The notes under the pieces: generated by a model | The model's database searches: none | What the model saw: only the letters and a program-made list of their open reading frames with translations | What the model was told of the DNA's origin: nothing | Part shown: in pieces, positions 33,003 through 43,154 of the stretch | Layout of the letters: each line of letters begins with the position of its first letter | How positions within the stretch are numbered: position 1 is the stretch's first letter | Origin: Halichondria panicea | Lineage: Eukaryota; Porifera; Demospongiae; Suberitida; Halichondriidae | DNA length: 64,000 nt | Reading direction: 5' to 3' | Assembly (NCBI RefSeq): GCF_963675165.1 | Contig: NC_087382.1 | Location: forward strand, 124,001-188,000 | Program-made: the position numbers and the translations under genes

Positions 33003-34046
33003 GTGTAAATTTATAGGTTAGAAGCTATTACTATAAGTATTTTGCTTGATTTGGTACCACACACTGTTACAAGTGAAGTGCAAGCTAGTGTGCTTCTCGT
33101 TATCATCATTTTTCAGCTTTTAGATGGTAGAATAGAAGAACAATACTGCTGAGTTGACATTGACAATTGTTAGCCTTGAGGTTTATTCCTTTTTGCCGTA
33201 TTAACTAAATCGCCATATCAAAACGCTCGCTCGGTATCATACGCACAAAAATACTCAAGCACATCATCAAGAGATCTATAACTGGAAGAGCTCATATCAT
33301 TATCGGGACTGTTACCAACCACTAGATCATGTTAACTACCAAAAGAAGCATGTTGTACTAATATAACAGTTACTATGCTTTAACAAAACACGTAAGTTAT
33401 TTTCCATATATAGCATGCTCAGATCCCTCGATCCCAGGCCGAGTTTTCGCTTTTATAACGGTTAGGCGAACAACTACGCCTAACCGTTATAAAAGCGAAA
33501 ACTCGGCCTGGGATCGAAGCTAGCTCAGATCAAAAACTCTCTAATAGGCAAAACAAACACCTTTTGCTAACGAGGGAGGGAAAGTGTGATAGAGGGACTA
33601 TTATTACCTGCTGAATGATTCTCACTATAAAATATAAATTTTGCTACCTCGCCGGATTCACATGCAGATTTCTGCAACCATGCAGCTGTCACCCACTGAC
33701 TGTGTCAATTTTGGCCCCCTTTTCCCCATTGGACTAATTAACCACATGCGGATATTCTACAACAAATATTCTAATCGTAGATGTATACATGTATACTCAG
33801 TCTATTCTGATTTGTCAGCATAAATTATATACGAATTGTAAAGCAAACAAGAGTAATTGTCAGCTATACTGTTAATTGTCCTCCATCACTACAAGTATGC
33901 ATTTTAAATTACTAATAGTTGCCAACCCTAGCAGCAATAGCAATGATGATAACAAGAGATGTACTCACAGTAGTAATCGGGAGAGAACCACCTGTAACGT
34001 CAGCTGAAACTCCAACAATGCCCGAAATTTTCGAAAGAACAGCACT
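33003..34046. repeat. segmental duplication unit B
   Basis: Direct repeat of unit A (29866-30815), with the palindromic insert at 33426-33522 as the main difference. Its last part is the P2 C-terminal coding end on the minus strand, cut off at 34049. Confidence 0.8.
33417..33531. mobile_element. 97-bp palindromic insert with 9-bp target duplication
   Basis: 33426-33522 is a hairpin: CCTCGATCCCAGGCCGAGTT on the left, its complement on the right, with a loop GCGAACAACTACGC. GCTCAGATC occurs on both sides (33417-33425 and 33523-33531). The paralogous sites at 30269-30277 and 52109-52117 have a single GCTCAGATC and no insert, which directly shows both the insertion and the 9-bp duplication. The ends resemble those of the 58-bp palindrome at 14134-14191. 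Confidence 0.9.
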
Positions 34047-34049
34047 GTT

Positions 34050-34280
34050 CTCCACCTACTGCTTTTATGGAGTTGGTCGTAGAACAGTGGAGACAATGAC
34101 ATATGCAAACAATTTTGTCTCCGGTAATACTCCTGGCATTCCTACAAACACCTTTGGAGATGGCGATGGTACTGTTAATTTGAAAAGCTCGGAGATTTGC
34201 TTGAAATGGAGGACCATGCCGAGTCCATTCAATACAATGACATTCAACGGTGTGTCTCATGTAGGTATGGTAGTCATTTT
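34050..34280 (+). pseudogene. inverted fragment of a P2-like lipase exon
   Basis: Reads YCFYGVGRRTVETMTYANN, then GDGDGTVNLKSSEIC, then FNGVSHVGM without interruption. It corresponds to 31042-30828 of P2 in reverse orientation. At 34049 it abuts the P2-like C-terminal end of unit B, which is still in its original orientation. The fragment lacks the two P2 defects in this stretch (a frame break and a stop), so the inversion probably predates them. Confidence 0.8.
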
Positions 34281-34641
34281 GCTGTGCAGGCAGAATCACA
34301 TGGAGGGAAGAGTAGGAAATGATGACCATGCATGATTGTGTTGCTATAAAGGGTGACAAAAGTCTAGCTGCTGCATCGATTAGTAGAGCCTTGCAGCTCT
34401 CTTCTCACTTCTTGCAGCTACCAATATAATAGCTAACATTCTAGTGCAGAGCCATGCATCTATACTATAGTGGCAATTAACACTCCATGCATGGACACAT
34501 TTGGCTACGCACTCTTCTGAAAAGGCTGCAATGGCATTCCAAGTAAGCAAAACTAGTCTCATTATTTTGCAAATCCACGAAATGACATAAACACACTACC
34601 GTGTTATACGGCGTATACCTCGCTTGCGCATTCGCACTAGC

Positions 34642-34780
34642 TACACAGCAAAAATACTGAGATGTATCATCATCGTATTTTAGTGTTAAAATGACAGAAA
34701 TGTATGTCATTTCTACCTTAAATTTCAAAAGATGCGTTTCATGTTTTATGTTACTATAACGAATGTGTTTTTACTGTGTA
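34642..34780. mobile_element. 139-bp MITE, TACACAGYAAAAAC family (copy 2)
   Basis: Ends are TACACAGCAAAAATAC and GTTTTTACTGTGTA. The core has the hairpin AAATGACAGAAATGTATGTC. It is a reverse-oriented relative of 23768-23918. Confidence 0.75.
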
Positions 34781-34877
34781 TAGCTGTAACAGAGTATTAG
34801 TTACTAGCAATAGTAAATTGTAATGTCTGCACATGCAACTAATTCTAAACTGACTCCAACAATAACATTATTTGCAG

Positions 34878-35656
34878 ACGAATTGGAAAAAAGACATTAT
34901 TATGGGAAACAAAAAAGTTTAATTGAATACACATACAAAAAGAACGACGAAACCAAGATGACCCTGATGGCACATAGCATGGGTGGTCTCGTTTCCCTGC
35001 ACTTTCTGACTGGCATCAGTGAGATTACCCGAGAATGGAAGGACAAGTATATCCATTGTTTCATCCCATTGGCAGGTGCTTGGGACGGAGGTGTATCTGC
35101 TTTGCAACTAGTGATTTCAGGGCATCACAATATTCCAAAATTCTTTCCATTTAAGAATATTCTGGGTGAATTCATTGTTCCAACTGTCAGGACATTCGAG
35201 AGCACCCCCTTTCTGATACCATCACATGCGAAAGGAGTTCTAGTAAAAACTCCCACTCAACAATACAGAGTAGATAACCTTAACAAATTGTTTAAGGATA
35301 TTGGCTACAATAACGGATTCAATTTCTACAGGAGAGTGCAATCATCCAAACTGAGAACCGAGTATCCAGCGCCTAACGTTCCAACTTATGCTTTCTACGG
35401 TGTTGGCGTAGACACTCCTGAAGAGCTCAAATATTCTAAAGATTTTAGCACCGATTTGAAAACGATTTAACTCAGCCCAAAAATTAAGTACGGAGATGGT
35501 GACGGAACTGTCAATGCCTTCAGCTCTCGTATATGCCTCGAAACATTTTCTAAAATGAAATGCTTCAAGTCCAAGGAAGTTGTTAGAGTGAATCACATGA
35601 ATATAATATCTGATCATAACGTGCTATCGGCTATTGCGAAGGGAGTTGTTAAATAA
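34878..35656 (+). pseudogene. LCAT-like lipase pseudogene P3, last exon only
   Basis: Begins at an acceptor (TATTTGCAG, ending 34877) with DELEKRHYYGKQKS. It retains MAHSMGGLVSLHF (nucleophile), GAWDGGVSALQ, VPTYAFYGVGVDTPEE, GDGDGTVNAFSS (aspartate) and RVNHMNIISDHN (histidine), ending at 35656. One TAA at 35468-35470 interrupts it between DLKTI and LSPKIKYGD. No upstream exons were found. It is the most diverged of the longer plus-strand copies. Either a retained single-stop pseudogene, or a gene whose first exons were lost. Confidence 0.75.
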
Positions 35657-36077
35657 GGGAGTGATTGAATACAACAGATTCCGTTGCAGACTGTAGAACT
35701 GTGTAGAATAGAACTTTAATTATTACCTTGTAGCAGAAATCCATTTTATTGTGCATGATGTAATTACTTGTATTAGTTGTTAGAATGACAGAGGCGCACA
35801 CGTAACAGCGGGATGGAATAATGTTTTTCAGGAATATACCTCCATTTTGACAATAAGAAACCATATGTTTCACTGTTTAGAATCATTTTGTTGCAATGAA
35901 ACGTGTTATAATGGTCATCAATTCATAGAGTACTGCATGTTTGCATGGAATGCATGCCTGCTAACTAATTACCATTCAATTAGGGGTGCATCAGATTGAT
36001 AATACGCACAAAGGAACGAAGGGGAAGGTTGCGATGTTAATCATTCGCTATCAAAAACAGAAAACAACAGTCCATCA
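35657..36077. other. spacer, no gene seen
   Basis: AT-rich spacer between lipase relics. Nothing supportable. Confidence 0.4.
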
Positions 36078-36089
36078 GTGATACAACCT

Positions 36090-36645
36090 ATGATTTCAGG
36101 TTACCAGTTGATTCTAAAAATGGCCAGACACGTCTCCAATCTTAGTTTGTTGTTCGCTTTGCTTGCTCGGTCGCTGGAAAGTGTATACCATGGCTTTTTC
36201 CGACACCTTCTTCTGTGTTCAAAAACAAAGTTCTTGTATCCACCCCCAACAAAGATTACACAGCTAACAGTTATTTGGCAAACAACATCTCAATACCTAC
36301 AAAAGAGTGCAAAAATTACTCCCGGACTATCCTGTCCCCAACCTTCTAACCTATTGCTACTATGGTGTCGGAATGCCCACGGTAACGAAAATTACTTACA
36401 AATCGGGATTTTAACGGTGATGGTAACCCAATTAAACACGAATCAGCTACACTAAAACGAGATGAGAATGGTGACGGTACAGCTTGGAGGTGTGCATACC
36501 ATAAATGGTCAGCGATGGCTCTAAAGTACCATTTTGGTTGAGCATAAAGCTATATCATTGAAAACGAACATATGATTAAAAAAATTGCTGCTCTCACTGC
36601 AGGTGCAAAAAAACCAATGTTTTCATACAAGAAGTGTTTGTTTTA
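36090..36645 (+). pseudogene. old LCAT-like lipase relic P4
   Basis: Only traces remain: SGYQLI near the start of the range, then pieces matching CPQPSNLLLLWCRNAH in one frame and LTYCYYGVGMPTVTK in another. A broken GDG block and HKWSAMALKY follow. Many frame breaks. It matches relic P6 (39590-40010) better than the intact genes, so the two derive from the same older paralogue. Confidence 0.65.
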
Positions 36646-37019
36646 AATATGTAGTTACGGCCGGTGGGTTTGGACAAAAAGTACTGTAAGTTAGCAATTC
36701 CTATAATAGCAGAAGACTGACTCAATGAATACATTCATTCTATATTGACATTCTTTGCCGTGAATTAGTGCATGTAATTGGCACACAGCAAAAATTACTA
36801 ATATACAGATGCATGTGAGATAACAATACTACCAATGCTATTTTGTTTATGCCTACTGCGTCTACTGACCACAACGGCGGTATATGGACTTTAGGGGATA
36901 GAACTAAGAGAGCATGCACCTAATTGGAGAGAGCATGCCGCTGAGCTAATACATGCATGTGCAGTTAATCGGTACTGGCCACAAGGCTAGAGAGATAGCC
37001 ATAAGGGCACCTTGAATAA

Positions 37020-37170
37020 AAATCATAGCCACAACTTCCCACAAGGGCTAAAGGGTACCTTGAAAAAACGTCATAACCACAATTAAGGGCACCTTAAAGT
37101 TATTTCAAAAGGTGCCCTTGTGGTATTATTATAGTAATAATTAACCGTAATAATAACCACAATTAAGGGC
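37020..37170. repeat. local inverted repeats around AAGGGCACCTT
   Basis: Several direct and inverted copies of CCACAATTAAGGGCACCTT and AAGGTGCCCTTGTGG in about 150 bp, able to form a hairpin. Probably a decayed MITE. Confidence 0.6.
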
Positions 37171-37394
37171 AATATGGATAAAATGGCTTCTACGTGGCAA
37201 GATTGCTCTGAAAAATTAGGCTTCATTGACCCATCCATCACATGCATATTCTTAAATAGTAGTTTTAAAAACTAGCTAAGAAATAGATCTATGCTATTTT
37301 CTGTTTTAGTCTATATGTCTCTGTTTGTGTTATTATACACACATTCCCATATTGTGATAGTATTGAAGTTAGTTTAATAGTTACAACTATAATT

Positions 37395-39311
37395 ATGATG
37401 CAGCTGCTAACGCTGGTAGTGATCAGTGTTGCTGTGGTGATACTACTCGAGCAATGTGAGGCTACCCCATCACCCATTGTCCTCAGTAAGTGAAATACAC
37501 GTTTTGTGTGCACAATAATGATGGTATGTGTCTGATAGATAGGGTACTTCATTACAGCCATCGATATATAGGTGTGCAAATCTGATCTATAAGAGATTGG
37601 GTCTTTCTTTTTTCCACTCGTAAAAATCCAAATTTTTCACATCTTTAGTTCCGGGTGTGATGGGTTCCCAACTCCAAGTTAAGAATCAGACCTCGAGTAA
37701 ATTGTGTTCCACTGGTCGCAAATACAAGGAGCTATGGATATCTCCATTACGAGTCACCCTCTACAATATCTGTGCCAAGAGAGAGCTGCCGTGAGTTCCG
37801 CATGCAGCTATAGTGGCATTTAAATAGCTAATAGCTCTGAATTAAGTGGTAGTTAATCAGATGACACCATACAAGCTATAGAGTCTTAATTATTGCGTTT
37901 GTAACGAATTGCATGCACATGCTCATGCACTCGTTGCGTGTTTTTCATTTGCAAAAACTCGCAATTTACAATTGAAAGAACGTATACCTTGTATTCAAAA
38001 CACGGTATGCACAGGGCAAATTTACTGACTATATGATATTGTATGGTAGGAGCAATATGTAACAGTTGTTTGTTTTAAGTGTTATGATGCGTTTGTTGTA
38101 CATCTATTTTAACAGATTGAGATACGACGCAAACACCAACTCCTACCACAACAATACTAAAGTGGAGATCCATGTTCCTGGATTTGGCGGGACATCGAGT
38201 GTGGAATATCTCAACCCTGGATGGATAAATACACTCCCTTATTTTCACGACACGGTGAAATACTTTGTCGATCGAGGCTACAAAAGAGGAAAACTATTCG
38301 AGGGGCTCCTTATGACTGGAGATTGGCTGCAGGTGAGAAATTGAAATATTGTTTTCAGTGAGAGGGTAATTTCACGTAAAACTGATACTGAAGAAACCTC
38401 CAGCTATAACTATGCTATTATATGTGTTGAGGTAACCTCGTTATTCAATATCCTCACAGACGAGCTTGAGAAGAGAGGGTATTTCAATCGTCTCAAATCG
38501 ATGATTGAAGACATGTACAAAACTAACGGCAATACCAAGGTGACCCTGGTCGTACACAGTATGGGTGGTCTCGTTTCCCTGCACTTTCTGACTGGCTTCA
38601 GTGGGATTAACCAAGCATGCATGGAAGGATAAGTACATCCATGCGTACGTTACATTGTCAGCTGCTTGGTCTGGTGGTGCAGCGACTGTTCAAAGTGTCA
38701 TATCTGGTTACCATGGTGTTCCTGACTTGCTGTTATTTGCGTACGATTTGATCAGCAACTTTATTGTTCCGATTAGTCGTACATTCAAGAGTATTCCTTG
38801 GTTGTTTCCGAAGCCCTCAGTGTTTGGCAATGTTGCTTTTATATCAACACCGTCCAAAACATACTCGGCTAACAATTATGAACAGCTGTTTCGTGACATC
38901 AATGCTCCAAATATCTATCGAGCTTTTCAAGGCGTGCAAGGTCTAGTATCAGACTACCCTGCTCCCAATGTACCAACGTACTGTTTCTATGGAGTTGGTG
39001 TACCTACCCCGGAAAAATTCACCTATTCAAAAGATCTGACACCTAGCAATGCTATTGGCTTGCGACCAGTTGTTAAAAACGGTGACGGGGACGGATCAGT
39101 AAACACTATTAGCTCTAGGGTATGTCACAGGTGGTCAAGTATGCCTTCCAAATATTCGTTTCGGTACAAGACCTTCAGCAAAGTAAATCATGCCAAGATT
39201 GTGTCAAACAGCAAAGTTCTCGGAGACATTGGTGCAATAATTGGGGCACCTCCAAAACGTAAAAAGCGTATTTGGATGATGATTTCTAGAACTGAAAGAC
39301 GTGCAGAATGA
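37395..39311 (+). pseudogene. LCAT-like lipase pseudogene P5, two frame breaks
   Basis: All four exons are present: signal peptide at 37395 (MMQLLTLVVISVAVVILL), exon 2 at 37649-37790 (VPGVMGSQLQVKNQ), exon 3 from about 38114 (RYDANTNSYHNNTKVEIHV) and exon 4 at 38459-39311. Exon 3 has lost one base near 38292 relative to P7, so TIRGAPYDW becomes LFEGLLM. Exon 4 has a four-base insertion near 38615 (CATG repeated) after GINQA. The rest is nearly identical to P7, including VVHSMGGLVSLHF, GDGDGSVNTISS and VNHAKIV. Very recent duplicate of P7. If both breaks were assembly errors it would be a third intact gene. Confidence 0.8.
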
Positions 39312-39449
39312 GGATAAGAATGTCAATACTGTAGATACTCTGTATGATTGTGGTGATGATAACAGATTGGTACCCACAAGGGCTGTGTGTGATTTGAGTA
39401 GTTTATCAAATATAGGAAACGTCTACCCCAACAGAGATAATAAAACCAT

Positions 39450-40010
39450 GTGAATGCATGGTACACACAGTTCAGCTTGCATGGATTGGGCTTCTATTCG
39501 CAAACAGCTTCTCTCATTGTGCATGCATGCATGCAGAATATCACACAATTATGCTATTCTTATAGTGTGCTTTTTCATGATCAAAACGGTGACACAGCAT
39601 GGGGGGGGGGGCGTTTCACTCTATTTTCTAACTGCCTATAATGGTATCGACCAAGCCAGAAAGGACAAATACATCCATGCATACATCACACTGGGGGCTG
39701 CATGGCTTCTGTACCAGCTAATAATTTTCAGGTTATCCCAGCTCCGACCTTAGTTTCATTTGTCGCCTTGCTCGGTCGCTGCATGGAAAGTGTACCTTCT
39801 GTGTTCAAAGTAAGGTTCTCGTATCAACCCCCAACAAAAATTACAGAGCTAATGATTATGTTATTTGGCAAACAGCCAAATGTCTACTTCAACTACTAAG
39901 AGTGCAACAATTACTCCAGAACTATCCCGCTCCCAACATTCCAACCTGTTGCTACTATGGTGTCGGGATGCCCACGGTAACGAGAATCGACTACATGTAC
40001 AAAAAAACTA
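39450..40010 (+). pseudogene. old LCAT-like lipase relic P6
   Basis: Scattered pieces: VSLYFLTAYNGIDQARKDK, YIHAYITLGAAW, and later NYPAPNIPTCCYYGVGMPTV, in several frames with a G-run at 39601. It resembles P4. No complete exon remains. Confidence 0.65.
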
Positions 40011-40534
40011 AATAATAGTTAGACACTGTGTCTAACTCATTTAGATACTAGTGCGCATGCGCAAACCGCTTGACTACAATACAATTACTTGACAACGGAA
40101 TACTAGGTATACTAAGTAAATTTGCAGGTATACTAAGTCCCATAGTATACCTGCTCTGAGGCACTTTTCCCATGTACTTCCCATGTAGATCTTATCAACT
40201 AGTGTCTAAGGCATGAATAATAATAATTAATCAGCTACACTATAGAATGAGATGAGTATGTACAGTTAAAAACGAAAGCTCGGAAGTGTGCATTAAATGG
40301 TCAGCGATGGCCTTAAAGTACCATTTTGATAACAAATCACAGCTTAACAGCTCATTGCGGTCAGACATCAAAGGAGTGTAGGGGCTGTTGTAAATAAATA
40401 TAAATTTGCGGTATCAACTATCCTGCATGTTTTGTTTTTTTTACGAAGGAATGCGAAATGACTGAGGCTATTACATCATGGCAATGAGGCTAGCATTCAC
40501 ATATCTATAATGAGGCCCTGATATATAAATTATG

Positions 40535-41130
40535 CTTTTTTCCCACCCATTATTAACCCGAGGCACGTGGGCGGCCACGGGTTATAGTAGTCGTTTGGTT
40601 TGTTAACCCGAGGCGCATGGGCGGCCACGGGTTATAGTAGTCGTTTGGTTTGTTTGTGACAGGTGAATCTACTCACCTGGATGCCACAGCACTGCGTTTA
40701 CAGCATGGATAGCCTTCATACAACAAGTTATTAATTTTAATAGTGGAAGAATTTCATGTTAAACCTTCGTTGTCAAATAAAAACGAGCAAAAGCTAAGAA
40801 GCTTGTGACTGGGTATGCTTACCTGGATGCTCTAGCACTGCGTTTACAGCATGGGTAGCCTCCACACAACAAGTCAGTACTTCTAATAGTGGCAGCTTTC
40901 GGTGTTAAAGCTTCGTTGTCTAATAAAAGCGAGCAAAATGTAGCTTGAACAGAACTTGCACATGCGTTACTTATAACTGAAGTGATCCTGTACCAGGTCC
41001 AGAAACAATGGAACAGGGTCACTAAAGTAGAAAGCTGTATATACCAGGAACAATGGAACAAGGTCACTAAAGTAGAAAGCTATATATACCAGGAACAATG
41101 GAACAGGGTCACTAAAGTAGAAAGCTTGCT
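40535..41130. repeat. three adjacent tandem repeats
   Basis: First, two ~51-bp units with GGGCGGCCACGGGTTATAGT (about 40553-40656). Second, two ~140-bp units containing GCACTGCGTTTACAGCATGG (about 40677-40795 and 40820-40935). Third, three ~50-bp units with GGTCACTAAAGTAGAAAGCT (about 40992-41127). No coding role is seen. Confidence 0.75.
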
Positions 41131-41488
41131 TTTTAGCTGACTGGGATCCATGCAGGACCTGGAGCCATATTTCTCTGAGACTCCAGGCTTCTTTGCTGTG
41201 ATCCTAATCCACAGTGCATATATCTATAGTACTACTACCTGTTCTCAAATGTTTGAGCATGCCTCCAGTCTGGTTTAGTTTTATTGCTCCTGAGTTGCTG
41301 TGCAAGTCAGTCTTCTGGTTTCTTTATAATCATGTCACCAGCCGAGGGTTTGCACTTTAGTGCTCTAGTTCTATTCTTTAATTCTTGAAAAATGTGCCTA
41401 TTATTCTCATAAAAAATCCGATTATTCTCATAAAAATCTGATTATTACCAATAACAAAGTTAAGACGTATAATTATATAAACACAACA

Positions 41489-42078
41489 CAGGGCCGTAAG
41501 AACCAGGGGGGCTGGGGGGCAACTGCCCCCCCCCCCACTCTGGTTTTCAGACAGTAAAATGGGGTGGGGCTCCTCTGCGGAGTCCAGCAGATCACAGTCC
41601 TGATAATTATTTTAGTCTGGTTAAATGCATGTGGTTTGTTGCAACAACACTGTACAGTAACTAATGTAAGTTGATCCACATGCAGCTGAAATTTATATAG
41701 CTAGAGCTCACTATGGCACAAGGAGTATATTCATTCTTTTTTCTCTTCAGTATACCTCAGCCTGCTCACGATGAAGAAGGTAGGCAAACTAAGACCTTAT
41801 TTCTTACGAAGCTCGCCCAGTGTCTATTCTTACTTTATATACACAAGTCGCTATAACTGATTTGCTTGACTTTGAAGCAGTTGCTCGTGACTTTGCTTCC
41901 ACTAACACACGTCAAATAAACTATTTTGCTATAGCTCACATGCAGATTATGTAAATAGTTCGCCTCCGGCGGGATGGGAGGGGAAATTTCCCCCTCCCGG
42001 ACCCACCCCCTGTGTCGCAAGGAGAGGGTCCATTTCTTTTTCTGCCCCCCCCACCTAAAAAATCTTCTTACGGCCCTG
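41489..42078. mobile_element. 590-bp element with CAGGGCCGTAAGA ends
   Basis: The left end CAGGGCCGTAAGA (41489) and right end TTCTTACGGCCCTG (42078) are inverted. CAGGG-type ends are usual in hAT elements, but no clean 8-bp target duplication was found, so the class is uncertain. No transposase frame inside. A poly-C/G tract sits close to each end. Confidence 0.55.
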
Positions 42079-43154
42079 CAGCACACATGCAACTGATCAA
42101 GATATAATTAATGTATCATGATTCTGTATTTTCTCGCTGACTTGAAATATTCCGACACTCAAAATTAAAAGAAGGGCGGCTGATTCATGACACCTTTAGC
42201 CTTTTTACCATGAGAACATCCTTATGCAAAACTTAATGTAATGATCTTTACCAAAAATAGACATTGATGCCTTGAGACACCTACTATGCTAAAATTATTC
42301 CGAGCATAATTTCTCAGGGCCTATCTACAATTATGTTTCAATATCTCCAATATCACTGCACTTGGCTATAAATTATAGGACACAATCATGCACACAGTAT
42401 TCAGTATAGCTAATGTTTTGTGATATGAATTGTTGGATATTACAACTGTTTGCATTTATTGTACACAATCAGGTCACTACCAATAATTATTACTGGCACT
42501 TACTATATAACTCCTGAATCATAAACTAAGGTACAAGGCCTATGACTGACCCACTCCCACATTTTGGATAGTAGCACACTTTGTCAACCAATTAAGAAAG
42601 TGATTCTGTTCCATTGGTATACACTGCCATGCATGCATGTATAGGTTTGGTCAGCATTTACTTATCGCAAGTATCATGGAAGAGCAGTCCTCGGTATAAC
42701 TAGGAGATAACATGGCTCATCTGTTTGGAGGTAATCATATACGTGTGCTATATATTTATGTTCACAGTAATTGTGTATACATGCACCGTATACATTACAC
42801 CAAGAAAAACAACATTCTCGTTTAGTTGGCAATAGCTTCCTAAGCTTCCTGAAGCATGTCAACCAGCTTGTGCTTCAATGACAGACAGTGTGTTGTAAAA
42901 GTAAATAAACTTCCTGAGCTGAAACTTTTACACTAGCGTATGCATCTTGTACAAAGTATGCAAAACTATACTGAATGCTACAGATCTATAATTAGCAATA
43001 GGTTCTTGAAAACTATTTATACTCTACTTGCCTGTGGTATATGCAGTTATTTTCACAGCTTACAGATCCGTCTGTTATATTAGTCTGTGTATAAACAGTA
43101 TCAGTTTCATAAGTTTTTCAGTTTCTGGTTTACAATCGGATAGTTGAAGCAATA
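42079..43154. other. upstream region of lipase gene P7
   Basis: AT-rich and without a supportable gene. The P7 promoter should lie in the last few hundred bases, and the 5' sequence near 43110-43150 (AAGTTTTTCAGTTTC, then ATCGGATAGTTGAA) resembles the region just before P8 and P1. Confidence 0.45.

Noticed and set aside
36900..37300. Small ORFs and hairpins as an RNA gene
   Set aside because: The hairpins look like MITE remnants; no tRNA cloverleaf or known ncRNA motif could be recognised.
41473..42092. Coding ORFs within the CAGGG-ended element
   Set aside because: They consist of translations of poly-C/G tracts and lack any domain or splice context.
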